This document shows, in pieces, positions 9,130-17,449 of a stretch of DNA of 64,000 nucleotides. The notes beneath the pieces are model-generated. The model had not been told where the DNA came from, did not search any database, and saw nothing but the letters and a program-made list of their open reading frames with translations. The stretch comes from Amycolatopsis solani (GTDB lineage Bacteria; Actinomycetota; Actinomycetes; Mycobacteriales; Pseudonocardiaceae). A program made the position numbers and the translations under genes. Numbering within the stretch: the first letter of the stretch is position 1; every line of letters begins with the position of its first letter. Location of the stretch: assembly GCF_033441515.1 (NCBI RefSeq), contig NZ_JAWQJT010000001.1, positions 4,092,001-4,156,000 of the forward strand, in the 5' to 3' direction.

Positions 9130-11472
9130 ATGAGAGCGCGGACACGCGTCCTTGCCACCTTGCTCGCCGGAGCCACCACGATGGCCCTCGCGACCCCCGC
9201 GCAGGCCGCCGGACCGAGGTTCGCCGACGACCCCACCACGCTCGTCGACACCTCGATCGGCAACAACGGGGACGGCACCACCTTCCCGGGCGCCACCACC
9301 CCGTTCGGGATGGTGCAGCTCAGCCCGGACACCCAGCTCAAGAAGTACGCGTCCTACGACTACGCCCAGGACACGACCCTCGGCTTCAGCCACACCCACC
9401 TCTCCGGGGTCGGCTGCCAGACGATGGGCAACTTCCGCTTCATGCCCACCACCGGCGCCGTGACCAGCAGCGATCCCGCGCAGTACGGCGCCAAGTTCAG
9501 CCACGCCGACGAGACGCGCCGGCCCGGGTACTACGGCGTCAAGCTCGGCAACGGCGTCGAAGCCGAGCTGACCGCCACCCAGCGCACGGGCCAGCACCGC
9601 TACACCTTCCCGGCCGGTGCGAGCCAGAACGTCCTGATCGAGGTCGGCGAGAGCAACGGCTACACCTACGCCGGGGACGTGCACGTCGTCGGCGACGACA
9701 CCGTCGAGGGCTGGCTGCAGGGCGGCAACTTCTGCTGGGAGACCCAGAAAGAGCGCTACAAGGTCTTCTTCAGCGCCAAGTTCGACCGGAAGTTCACCGG
9801 CTTCGGCACCTGGACCGACGACAAGCTGACCGCGAACCAGCGTGACGCGAAGCTCGGCAGCCGGCGCACCGGCGCCTGGCTCAGCTTCGGGACCGAGAAG
9901 AACCAGGTCGGCGCCTCGGTCGGCCTGTCGTACACGTCGGTCGACGGCGCCCGGCTGAACCGCGGCACCGAGCAGCCCAAGTCGTTCGGCAAGGCCGAAA
10001 AGCAAGCGCACGACACCTGGGAAGACGAGCTGAACCGGCTGCGCGTCGCCGGTGGGACGACCGCGGACCAGCGCACCTACTACAGCGCGCTGTACCGGTC
10101 GCTGCTGCACCCGTCCGTCGGGTCCGATGTGGACGGTTCCTACCGCGGCTTCGACGACGCGGTGCACCGCAGCCGTGACACGTACTACCAGATGTTCTCG
10201 CTCTGGGACACCTACCGCTCGCAGAACCAGCTGGTCGCGCTCCTGCACCCGGACAAGGCCGCGGACATGACCAAGTCCGTCCTCAAGATCTACCAGGACG
10301 GCGGCTGGGTCCCGCGCTGGGCGCTCGGCGGCGGCGAGACGAACGTGATGAGCGGCGACCCCGTCACGCCGTGGGTGGTCGACAACTACCGCCGCGGCAT
10401 CCTGGACGACAAGACCGCGCGCCAGCTCTTCGACGCCTTGTGGCGCAACGCCAACGAGGTGCCGGCGGACCAGTCCGTCTTCCGCGGCCGCGACGGCAAC
10501 CCGACGTACGTGAAGAACGGCTGGATCGGCTACCAGGACCTCCCCGGCTACACCTACGGCGACACCCGCCAGGCCGGTTCGGCGACCCTCGAATACGCGC
10601 TCGCCGACTGCGCACTGTCCACAATGGCGGCCGGGCTGGGCTACCGCGACAAGGCCGCGACGCTCTCCGCCCGCTGCGGCAACTTCGCGAACCTGTGGGA
10701 CACCGGCGTCGAATCCCACGGGTTCACGGGTTTCCCGCGCACCAAGGCCGCGGACGGCACCGGCGTCGGCAACCCCGACCCGGCGCAGTCGACCGGCTTC
10801 CACGAGGGCACGCCGTGGCAGTACCAGTGGCTCGCCCAGCAGGACACGGCCAAGCTGTTCGGCCTGATGGGCGGCCCGACGCAGGCCGAGAAGCGGCTCG
10901 ACACGTTCTTCGACCTGCCGCTGCTGCTCACCGACCCGGCGAAGGCCGCCAAAGACTCCTGGGTCCACGGCGCGTACGATTACCACAACAACTTCGCCTT
11001 CAACCCGAACAACGAGCCCGACCTGCACGCACCCTGGATGTACAGCTGGACGGGGGCGCCGTGGAAGACGTCGGCCGTGCTGCGCGCGGCGCGGACGCTC
11101 TTCACCGACACGCCGTACGGCATGCCCGGCAACGACGACCTCGGCACCATCTCGTCGTGGCTCGTCTTCGGCATGACCGGCGTCTTCGAAGCCCAGCCCG
11201 GCTCCGGGACGTACCTGCTCAGCACCCCGATGTTCGAGAAGGTCGAGATCCGCCCGGCCGGCGGCCGCAAGATCGAGATCGAGGCACCCGGCGCGAGCGC
11301 GGCGAAGCTGCAGTACACCAAGGACGTCCGGGTCGGGTCGCGCGGCTACGACCGCGGCTGGATCTCCCACGCGGACCTGCTCCGCGCGGGCAAGATCCGA
11401 TTCTCGCTGAGCGACACGCCGACGACGTGGGGCACGAAGTCCGTTCCGCCCGCTCTGTCCCAGGTGCGCTGA
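9130..11472 (+). CDS. Secreted GH92 family alpha-mannosidase
   Basis: Start at ATG 9130 follows AGGAGG and begins a clear signal peptide (MRARTR, hydrophobic core, AQA-AG at about 26). An upstream in-frame start exists but would bury the signal peptide. The 780-residue product shows family hallmarks in order: SHTHLSGVG, LWDTYRSQNQL, GGWVPRWALGGGETNVMSGD, HEGTPWQYQW with the likely general acid Glu559, and GNDD (667-670) followed by an SSW segment, where GH92 enzymes place the general-base aspartates. GH92 enzymes are calcium-dependent exo-acting alpha-mannosidases acting on N-glycans or fungal mannan. Linkage specificity cannot be read. LacI-like control (9104-9117) suggests induction by a sugar. 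Confidence 0.92.
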   Translation: MRARTRVLATLLAGATTMALATPAQAAGPRFADDPTTLVDTSIGNNGDGTTFPGATTPFGMVQLSPDTQLKKYASYDYAQDTTLGFSHTHLSGVGCQTMGNFRFMPTTGAVTSSDPAQYGAKFSHADETRRPGYYGVKLGNGVEAELTATQRTGQHRYTFPAGASQNVLIEVGESNGYTYAGDVHVVGDDTVEGWLQGGNFCWETQKERYKVFFSAKFDRKFTGFGTWTDDKLTANQRDAKLGSRRTGAWLSFGTEKNQVGASVGLSYTSVDGARLNRGTEQPKSFGKAEKQAHDTWEDELNRLRVAGGTTADQRTYYSALYRSLLHPSVGSDVDGSYRGFDDAVHRSRDTYYQMFSLWDTYRSQNQLVALLHPDKAADMTKSVLKIYQDGGWVPRWALGGGETNVMSGDPVTPWVVDNYRRGILDDKTARQLFDALWRNANEVPADQSVFRGRDGNPTYVKNGWIGYQDLPGYTYGDTRQAGSATLEYALADCALSTMAAGLGYRDKAATLSARCGNFANLWDTGVESHGFTGFPRTKAADGTGVGNPDPAQSTGFHEGTPWQYQWLAQQDTAKLFGLMGGPTQAEKRLDTFFDLPLLLTDPAKAAKDSWVHGAYDYHNNFAFNPNNEPDLHAPWMYSWTGAPWKTSAVLRAARTLFTDTPYGMPGNDDLGTISSWLVFGMTGVFEAQPGSGTYLLSTPMFEKVEIRPAGGRKIEIEAPGASAAKLQYTKDVRVGSRGYDRGWISHADLLRAGKIRFSLSDTPTTWGTKSVPPALSQVR

Positions 11473-11499
11473 CCTGCGGTTTGTGCTGAGCTGGGGTGC

Positions 11500-11976
11500 A
11501 TGACGGAAGCGAAGACCACGGCGACCGAGAAGTTCTTCCGGGTCGCCATCGCGATCAAGGGCCTCGACGGCGCTCTGCAGGTCGTCGGGGCCCTGATCCT
11601 CGCCTTCATCCCGGCGTCCGCCGTCAGCGGGTTCACCCACGCGGTGATCACACGCGACCTGCTCGGCGACCCCTCGGGCACCCTCGCGCGGCACCTGGAG
11701 TCGGCGACGGAGAACTTCATCGACGGTGACACCAAGACGTTCGCCGTCGCCTACCTGCTGGCCCACGGGCTCATCAAGCTCGGCCTCGTGTGGGCGCTGG
11801 CCCGCAAGATCGTCCGCGCCTACCCGGTGGCCGCCGTCATCCTCGCCGCCTTCGTGGTCTACGAGATCTTCCGGGCCGTGCACACCCACTCGATCGCGCT
11901 GCCGTTCTTCGCCGCGCTCGACGTCGTGATCATCGTCCTCGTGCTGCGGGAGTACCGGCAGCTGAAACGGGGTTAA
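11500..11976 (+). CDS. DUF2127 integral membrane protein
   Basis: This 158-residue protein has four hydrophobic segments and the DUF2127 pattern: an opening FFRVAIAIKGLDGALQ, a middle AYLLAHGLIKLGLVWAL and a closing segment ending LREYRQLKR. The function of DUF2127 is unknown. It starts 27 bp after the GH92 stop on the same strand, and a GGGG just before the ATG may serve as ribosome site. It ends 6 bp from the convergent phosphatase gene. Confidence 0.8.
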   Translation: MTEAKTTATEKFFRVAIAIKGLDGALQVVGALILAFIPASAVSGFTHAVITRDLLGDPSGTLARHLESATENFIDGDTKTFAVAYLLAHGLIKLGLVWALARKIVRAYPVAAVILAAFVVYEIFRAVHTHSIALPFFAALDVVIIVLVLREYRQLKRG

Positions 11977-11982
11977 CCGGGT

Positions 11983-12693
11983 TCACGCGGCGACGGGAAA
12001 TCGCACCGTCGTGCTGTCGGCCTCCAGGGGTTCGACGTAGATGGCGGTCGCGTTGTCGGAGCCGCCGCGGGCCAGCGCCGCCTCGACGAGTTCGGCGGCG
12101 CCCGTGCCCGGCTGGGCCAGCACGGCGCGGATGCCGGCGCCGGCGAGCGGCTTGTGGATGCCGTCGCTGGTCAGCAGCAGGCCCGCGCTCGTGGTCTCGG
12201 CCGTGCCGATCTCGTGCGGTTCGGTGGTGCGGACGCTGGTCGTGACGACGTGCTCCATCCGCGGCGTCACCGGCTGGTGGCGGGCGCGGAAGTACTCGGC
12301 GAGCGTGTGGTCGGTGGTCAGCCGGGAGAGCGTGGTGCCGTCCCAGGAGTACGCGCGGGCGTCGCCGACCCAGGCGATGCGGTAGCCGCCGTGTTCGGCC
12401 GGCATCGCGACGACGAGCACGGCGTCCCCGCCGGTCTGCTGGCGCACGGCGCGCTGCGCGGCGAGCACCGCCTCGACCGGTCCTTTGTGGACGGGAGTGC
12501 GCGCGGCGGCCGCGGCGGCGGCACGGGCGGCCTTGGCGGCGGCGGGATCGTCGCCGACCCCGTCGGCGAGCGCGAAGACGACGCCGGGCCCACCGGCGGC
12601 GGCGTACGCCCCGACGGCGTCGGCGTTGAGCGAGCGGGGGCCCTGCGCGCTCGCGGTGTGCCAGCGCGGGTACCCCGGACGGGTGGTGATCAT
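11983..12693 (-). CDS. PP2C-like serine/threonine phosphatase
   Basis: Start set at ATG 12693 because AGGAGG lies 6 bases upstream; an ATG at 12723 is in frame but has no comparable site. The 236-residue protein has reduced PP2C motifs: RSLNADAV near the N-terminus, VFALADGVGDD (metal-binding Asp-Gly), WVGDARAY, LLTSDGIHK and RGGSDNATAI. The metal-binding aspartates are present, so activity is plausible. It lacks the typical C-terminal extension or membrane anchor and is probably cytosolic. PP2C proteins counter Hanks-type Ser/Thr kinases. No kinase gene is in the window, so the partner is unknown. Confidence 0.85.
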   Translation of the reverse strand: MITTRPGYPRWHTASAQGPRSLNADAVGAYAAAGGPGVVFALADGVGDDPAAAKAARAAAAAAARTPVHKGPVEAVLAAQRAVRQQTGGDAVLVVAMPAEHGGYRIAWVGDARAYSWDGTTLSRLTTDHTLAEYFRARHQPVTPRMEHVVTTSVRTTEPHEIGTAETTSAGLLLTSDGIHKPLAGAGIRAVLAQPGTGAAELVEAALARGGSDNATAIYVEPLEADSTTVRFPVAA

Positions 12694-12795
12694 CGCGGCC
12701 TCCTCATCCCCTCTGAAGCCCATGATCCGCGCCGAACCTGTGGACCGTCTGAGACTTTGCCGTGCGTTTCCGCCGCTGGCGGCGTGGCGCGCACT

Positions 12796-12819
12796 AGGGA
12801 AAGTACTTGTACTTTCCCT
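12796..12819. promoter_or_regulatory. Perfect inverted repeat, possible HxlR/MarR-type operator
   Basis: AGGGAAAGTAC and GTACTTTCCCT are perfectly complementary 11-bp arms around a TT spacer. It lies 14 bp before the NTF2-fold gene. The inner GTAC-N2-GTAC resembles HxlR (DUF24)-type sites. No such regulator gene is nearby, so the binding protein is inferred only by type. Confidence 0.55.
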
Positions 12820-12833
12820 GTAAGATCGTTTCG

Positions 12834-13262
12834 GTGGACGACTACCGGGCGCTGGCGAACTTGATCTTTTCCTACGCCGCCCTGGTCGACGCGGGAGATT
12901 TCGCCGGGGTGGGCGAGCTGTTCGCGCACGGATCGTTCGTGGGCAGCGGCGGTTCGTCGTTCGGAGCGGCGGCGGTCGAGCGAATGCTGCGCGAGACGGT
13001 GATCGTGTACGAGGACGGAACCCCGCGCACTAAGCACGTGACGACGAACGTGGCGGTGGAGGTGACGGGATCGACCGCCACTTCGAGCGCGTACTTCACG
13101 GTGCTGCAGGCGGTTCCGGGCCTGCCGCTGCAGACGATCGCGGCGGGCCGGTACGCGGACCGGTTCGCCGCCCGGGGCGGCCAGTGGCACTTCACGGAAC
13201 GCCGGGTGACGGTGGACCTCGTCGGCGACATCAGCCACCACCTGCGCCCGAAAGGGGCGTGA
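12834..13262 (+). CDS. NTF2-like (SnoaL-like) fold protein
   Basis: GTG 12834 is preferred; an in-frame TTG at 12807 lies inside the palindrome. The 142-residue protein begins VDDYRALANLIFSYAALVDAGDFAGVGELF and ends with strands around HFTERRVTVDLVGDISHHL, the typical cone-shaped alpha+beta pattern of SnoaL-like/NTF2 proteins. That superfamily contains small enzymes and ligand-binding proteins, so no reaction can be assigned. It is single, divergent from the phosphatase, and probably controlled by the 12796-12819 inverted repeat. Confidence 0.75.
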   Translation: MDDYRALANLIFSYAALVDAGDFAGVGELFAHGSFVGSGGSSFGAAAVERMLRETVIVYEDGTPRTKHVTTNVAVEVTGSTATSSAYFTVLQAVPGLPLQTIAAGRYADRFAARGGQWHFTERRVTVDLVGDISHHLRPKGA

Positions 13263-13285
13263 GCGCCGGATCGCGCTCACGCCCC
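13254..13285. terminator. Bidirectional terminator between convergent genes
   Basis: GGGGCGTGAGCGC (13254-13266) pairs perfectly with GCGCTCACGCCCC (13273-13285), a 13-bp stem with a 6-base loop. It overlaps the NTF2-fold stop codon and lies 14 bp from the end of the GT39 gene. Confidence 0.75.
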
Positions 13286-13298
13286 TGGGTGCGTGCCG

Positions 13299-15137
13299 TC
13301 AGCTCTGCAGGTCGTACACCGTCTGGCCGTCGACCGTGGTGGCGGTGAAGTTCGCCGTCACCCAGTCCGTGATCTCCGACGAACCGCCCCCCGGCCCGCC
13401 TCCCCGGCCACCCTCGATGTAGTACTTGATCTCGCCCGCCGCCACGTACGCCTTGAACTCGGCCAGCGTCGGGGCCGGGTCCGAGCCGCTCCAGCCGCCG
13501 ATTCCGATCACCGCCTTGCCGCTGGCCAGTTCCAGCGATGCCGCGCTCTGCGAGCCGGTTGTCGCCGCGGCCCACGTCGTCGTGGTCTTCGCCAAAAGCG
13601 AACCGACCGCGCTCGACGAAGAATCCTCACCACCGAAACCACCATCGCCGAAGCCGCTCGACGTCGGGCCGGACGTCGGGATCGAACCGCTGTGGGCCAC
13701 CGAAGCCGTCTCGACGCCGTACGCCGCGGACGACACCCCGATGGTCAGGACCAGGGCCGCCGCCACGACGGCGACCAGCCGGCGCGACGCGGGCGCGCCC
13801 ATCACCAGCACCGTGCCGACCAGCACGCCCAGCACCGCGACGAACCACTTCAGCGCCGGGAACCAGTCGGGCGTCCGGTCGAGCAGGATGAACGACCACA
13901 CCGCCGTCGCCACGACCATCCCCGCCAGCACCGCCCGCGGCGCGAGGTTCGTGCGGCCCTGCCACAGCGCGCGGCCCGAAATCGCGACCAGCCCGGCGAT
14001 CGCCGGCGCGAGCGCCACCGAGTAGTACGGGTGGACCGTGCCGCTCATGAAGCTGAACACCGCCGCCGTCACGACCAGCCAGCCGCCCCACAGGACCAGC
14101 GCCAGCCGGGTGCGGTCGGTGCGCGGCGCGCGGCGGGTGAACCACAACCCGGCGACCAGCCCGATCAGCGCGGCGGGCAGCAGCCACGAGATCTCCGTGC
14201 CGAAGCTCGAACCGAACATCCGGAACAGGCCGGTCGACCCGCCGAACCCGGTGTTGCCGCCCATGCCGCCACCCATGCCGCCGCCGTTGCCCTCGCCGCC
14301 GAAGATGCGGCCCAAACCGTTGTAGCCCAACGCGAGTTCGAGCAGGCTGTCCCCTTCGGACCCGCCGATGTACGGCCGCGACGCCGCCGGCCACAGCTCG
14401 ACCAGCGCGATGAACCAGCCCGCCGAGACGACCAGCGCGACGACCGCGCCGCCGAGGTGCAGCAGCCGCCTGCCCAGCGACGTCGGCGCGGCGAGCAGGT
14501 ACACCAGCCCGAACGCGGGCAGCACCAGGAACGCCTGCATCATCTTCGTCAGGAAGCCGAATCCGATCGCGACGCCGGCCAGCGCGAGCCACCGCGGGCT
14601 CGCCTTTTCCGTGGCCCGCACGACGAAGTAGGCGCCCGCGACCATGAGCAGCACGAGCAGCGCGTCCGGGTTGTTGAACCGGAACATCAGCGCCGCTACC
14701 GGCGTCACCGCCAGAATCGCCCCTGCCAGCAGCCCGGCGACCGGGCCCGAGGTCCGCTTCACCGTGAGGTACAGGATCCCGACGGACGCGACGCCCATCA
14801 GCGCCTGCGGTGCCAGCACGGTGAAGCTCGAGAAACCGAAGATCCGCGCGAACAACGTGCCGGCCCACAACGCGGCCGGCGGCTTGTCGACGGTCAGCAC
14901 GTTGCCCGAGTCGAGCGAGCCGAACAGCCACGCCTTCCAGCTCTGCGTCCCGGACTGCACGGCCGCCGCGTAGAAGGAGTTGCCGTAGCCGGACGCGGTC
15001 AGGTTCCAGAAGTAGAGCACCGCGGTCGCGGCCAGCAGCCCGAACGCGGCCGGGCGCACCCAGCGCGGCGGTGCGTGCGGCGCGGACTCCTTCCGGTGCC
15101 TCGGTTCGGAAACCGGGGCGGGCAGGACGGCGGTCAT
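13299..15137 (-). CDS. GT39/ArnT-like membrane glycosyltransferase (YkcB-like), first paralogue
   Basis: This 612-residue polytopic protein has about 11-12 hydrophobic segments. It starts MTAVLPAPVSEP at ATG 15137, overlapping the TGA of the upstream GT2 gene. An early loop has VDKPPAALW, the place where GT39/ArnT proteins carry their catalytic acidic residues, followed by FRFNNPDALLVLLMVAGAY. The C-terminal 130 residues form a Gly/Ser-rich soluble tail ending in a compact domain (IGIGGWSGSDPAPTLAEF to VDGQTVYDL). GT39 enzymes move a sugar from a polyprenyl-phosphate carrier to an acceptor outside the membrane. The adjacent GT2-GtrA protein probably makes and flips the carrier-linked sugar, as in ykcC-ykcB pairs. 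A paralogue lies at 21187-23019. Confidence 0.9.
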   Translation of the reverse strand: MTAVLPAPVSEPRHRKESAPHAPPRWVRPAAFGLLAATAVLYFWNLTASGYGNSFYAAAVQSGTQSWKAWLFGSLDSGNVLTVDKPPAALWAGTLFARIFGFSSFTVLAPQALMGVASVGILYLTVKRTSGPVAGLLAGAILAVTPVAALMFRFNNPDALLVLLMVAGAYFVVRATEKASPRWLALAGVAIGFGFLTKMMQAFLVLPAFGLVYLLAAPTSLGRRLLHLGGAVVALVVSAGWFIALVELWPAASRPYIGGSEGDSLLELALGYNGLGRIFGGEGNGGGMGGGMGGNTGFGGSTGLFRMFGSSFGTEISWLLPAALIGLVAGLWFTRRAPRTDRTRLALVLWGGWLVVTAAVFSFMSGTVHPYYSVALAPAIAGLVAISGRALWQGRTNLAPRAVLAGMVVATAVWSFILLDRTPDWFPALKWFVAVLGVLVGTVLVMGAPASRRLVAVVAAALVLTIGVSSAAYGVETASVAHSGSIPTSGPTSSGFGDGGFGGEDSSSSAVGSLLAKTTTTWAAATTGSQSAASLELASGKAVIGIGGWSGSDPAPTLAEFKAYVAAGEIKYYIEGGRGGGPGGGSSEITDWVTANFTATTVDGQTVYDLQS

Positions 15138-16393
15138 CAGGACTCCTTCTGGGTGGCGGCCTGGCGGCGCGGGTTGAACACCCAGCCGCGCAGGAGCAGG
15201 AAACGGAGCACCGTGGCGGCGAGGTTCGCCAGCACGAGCACGGTGATCTCCAGGACGAGGCCGGGTGTGGTGGATCCGTTGAGCAGCGCCAGCGATCCGC
15301 TCGTCAGCGCCAAGCCGAGGCCGAACACGATCAGCCCTTCGAACTGGTGCCGCCCGGCGCCGGCGCGGCCGCGGATGCCGAACGTGAGCCGCCGGTTCAG
15401 CGCGGTGTTGCCGATCGCGGTCACCAGCAGCGAGGTGAAGTTCGCGGCCTGCGCGCCGACGACCGTCCGCAGCAGCAGGAACAGCACGAGGTAGGCGAGC
15501 GTGCTGCTGACGCCGATCGCGGCGAACCGCACCAGCTGCGTCACCAGCCGCGGCGGCACGCCTGGCGCGTCGATCCCGATCGGCTGACGGCCGAGCTGCT
15601 CGCGCAGCTTGCTGACCGGGATTTCGCCGGTGAAGGTGGCCTTCGTGACGCGGGCGATGCCCTTGAGGTCCTCGGTGGCGGTCTTGACGATGTTGACCGA
15701 CGAGTCCGGGTCGTCGACCCAGTCGACCGGCACCTCGTGGATCCGCAGCCCGGCGCGCTGCGCCAGGACGAGCAGCTCGGTGTCGAAGAACCAGCCGGTG
15801 TCGACGACGTGCGGCAGCAGCTCGCGGGCGACGTCCGCGCGGATCGCCTTGAAGCCGCACTGCGCGTCGCTGAACTTCGCGGCCAGCGTCGAGCGGAGGA
15901 TCAGGTTGTAGCAGCGGGAAATGAACTCGCGCTTCGGCCCCCGCACCACTCGCGCCCCCCGGGCGAGCCTGCTGCCGATGGCGAGATCCGAGTGCCCGGA
16001 GAGCAGGGGCGCGACGAGCGGCCCGAGCGCGGCGAGATCGGTGGAGAGGTCGACGTCCATGTAGGCGAGGACAGCCGCGTCGGAGGCCCGCCAGACGGCG
16101 TTGAGCGCGCGGCCGCGGCCCTTTTCGTCGAGGTGGTGGACGGCCACCTCGGGGAACTCGCGGGCCAGTCTTTCCGCCACCTGCAGCGTCGCGTCGGTGC
16201 TCGCGTTGTCCGCGACGGTGATCCGGTACGGGTAGGAGACGTGTTCGGCCAGGTGCGCGTGCAGCCGTCGGATGCACGGTTCGAGGTCGGCCTCTTCGTT
16301 GTAGACCGGGATGACGACGTCGAGAACGGGCTGCGGGCCGGCCAGGTCGACCGGGACGGTCCCGGGCCGCGGTGCGGGGGCGGTGGCTGTCAT
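15137..16393 (-). CDS. GT2 polyprenyl-phosphate glycosyltransferase fused to GtrA domain
   Basis: This is a 418-residue protein. Residues about 20-250 form a DPM1-like GT-A domain: LDVVIPVYNEE, VADNASTDAT, then the metal-binding AYMDVDLSTDL and the later DAQCGFKAIR and VDWVDDPDSSV. Residues about 280-410 contain four hydrophobic helices of the GtrA family (LVRFAAIGVSSTLAYLVLF; GNTALNRRLTFG), which are thought to help move lipid-linked sugars across the membrane. Start at ATG 16393, chosen because the sequence before it is a low-complexity frame extension. The stop overlaps the GT39 start, so the pair is translationally coupled. Probable role: making a polyprenyl-phosphate sugar donor for envelope glycan modification. 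Confidence 0.92.
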   Translation of the reverse strand: MTATAPAPRPGTVPVDLAGPQPVLDVVIPVYNEEADLEPCIRRLHAHLAEHVSYPYRITVADNASTDATLQVAERLAREFPEVAVHHLDEKGRGRALNAVWRASDAAVLAYMDVDLSTDLAALGPLVAPLLSGHSDLAIGSRLARGARVVRGPKREFISRCYNLILRSTLAAKFSDAQCGFKAIRADVARELLPHVVDTGWFFDTELLVLAQRAGLRIHEVPVDWVDDPDSSVNIVKTATEDLKGIARVTKATFTGEIPVSKLREQLGRQPIGIDAPGVPPRLVTQLVRFAAIGVSSTLAYLVLFLLLRTVVGAQAANFTSLLVTAIGNTALNRRLTFGIRGRAGAGRHQFEGLIVFGLGLALTSGSLALLNGSTTPGLVLEITVLVLANLAATVLRFLLLRGWVFNPRRQAATQKES

Positions 16394-16460
16394 GCCCCCA
16401 CGGTCGCGGCCGCCGCTTTGGTGATCGTGTGATCTCTCTGTGCGGTTGCTGTGCGCCGCG

Positions 16461-16487
16461 CCCGGTGTCCGAGCGGTGGACACCGGG
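16461..16487. terminator. Hairpin between the GT2 gene and the orphan membrane gene
   Basis: CCCGGTGTCC (16461-16470) pairs with GGACACCGGG (16478-16487), with a 7-base loop. On the minus strand it follows the stop of the gene at 16497 by 10 bp, so it fits a terminator for the 17.4-16.5 kb unit. Confidence 0.65.
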
Positions 16488-16496
16488 CAGCGGCGC

Positions 16497-17003
16497 TCAG
16501 CTGTGGGCGCGCAGCGGCACCACGTTGCTCGGCAAGGACGCCCGGCCCGGCTCGCGCTTCGGCGCGTCCGCGCTGATCGTGAGCGTCACCAGGCTCGCGT
16601 ACCGCGGGTGCCGGTCGACGTACACCTCCGGCACCGAGCACGCCTCCGCCAGGACCGAGCGGTGGCGGTGCAGGTGGTCGAAGGCCTCGCGCCCGTACAG
16701 CGACACGACGACGTCACCGCCGCGCGGACGGCTCCAGAGGATGGTGGGCCGGCCGCCGGGGAGGCGCAGGTGCGGGAACACCGCCCGCAGCCGGTGCTGC
16801 AGCGCCACCGCGCGGAACCGGGCGCGGACCTGGCGGCGGCGCAGCACCGCCCAGCCGAGCGTGAGGGCCAGGAGCGCCGACGCCCACAGCGGACCCGCCC
16901 ACAGCGCGAAGGTCACGACGCAGTAGGGGAGCAGGGTGACGGCCAGGATCTCCCACCGCCAGTGGTAGACGCGCAGCGGGAAGGACGGCTGCTTGCTGGT
17001 CAT
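16497..17003 (-). CDS. Orphan membrane protein resembling the N-terminus of AICE FtsK-like transfer proteins
   Basis: ATG 17003 is preceded by AAAGGAG at good spacing. The same frame is open to an ATG at 17117 that overlaps the previous stop, so a 206-residue version is possible. The 168-residue product has two adjacent hydrophobic segments (about 18-55), then a soluble part: RHRLRAVFPHLRLP-type basic helix, PTILWSRPRGGDVVVSLYG and PRYASLVTLTISADAP. From memory of the family this layout resembles the module that precedes the ATPase in FtsK/SpoIIIE-like transfer proteins of actinomycete integrative conjugative elements. No Walker motifs or downstream ATPase are present, so it is either a remnant or a stand-alone protein. 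The family resemblance is not checked by search. Confidence 0.55.
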   Translation of the reverse strand: MTSKQPSFPLRVYHWRWEILAVTLLPYCVVTFALWAGPLWASALLALTLGWAVLRRRQVRARFRAVALQHRLRAVFPHLRLPGGRPTILWSRPRGGDVVVSLYGREAFDHLHRHRSVLAEACSVPEVYVDRHPRYASLVTLTISADAPKREPGRASLPSNVVPLRAHS

Positions 17004-17113
17004 GTCCGTGCTCCTTTCGGTCGGGCGTCGGCGGAGGACACCGCCGAGGTGGTGCAGGAGACGTCCGGCGCCGGTCGCGGCCACGATGGCCGCGACGATC
17101 GCCGGCCCGGACG

Positions 17114-17383
17114 TCATGTCGGGATCCGGGTCTTGGGGGCGGGCCGCAGGTCCTTGTCCTTGCCGAGCCGCCAGGTCCACCGCCACCCCGCCCAGACCGC
17201 GGCGACGGATCCCATCAGGACGAGCACGACGGCCTGGCCGACGAGGCCGTCGAGCGGCGCGAGGCGCAGCAGCACCAGCAGCGCCCAGACTTGGGACGCG
17301 GTGAACGGGATGACGAGCCCGGCGGCGTAGACGCCGCGGCGCCAGCGGCTGCCGCGCGGCGCGGCGGTGGTGTAGGGGTCCAT
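17114..17383 (-). CDS. Small two-helix membrane protein, function unknown
   Basis: This 89-residue protein starts at ATG 17383 with GAGGAGG just upstream. It has two hydrophobic helices (about 17-40 and 48-68) and a basic tail ending KDKDLRPAPKTRIPT. Its TGA overlaps an ATG at 17117 that is in frame with the next gene. I do not recognise a family. Small membrane proteins of this kind often accompany transfer genes of actinomycete mobile elements, which fits the orphan gene downstream and the pseudogene upstream. Confidence 0.55.
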   Translation of the reverse strand: MDPYTTAAPRGSRWRRGVYAAGLVIPFTASQVWALLVLLRLAPLDGLVGQAVVLVLMGSVAAVWAGWRWTWRLGKDKDLRPAPKTRIPT

Positions 17384-17449
17384 TGAGTGCCCTCCTCCTC
17401 GGTGGATCCAGAAAACCTCCGGAACGCCGCGCCTTGTGTGTCAGGTGAC

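Noticed and set aside
9115..11889. 924-residue minus-strand open frame opposite the GH92 gene
   Set aside because: Low-complexity Arg/Val/Gly/Ala composition, no motifs, and complete overlap with a well-supported GH92 gene.
13299..16277. Apparent 992-residue extended GT39 protein
   Set aside because: The first ~380 residues are an off-frame reading of the GT2-GtrA gene. The true start is ATG 15137, overlapping the GT2 stop.
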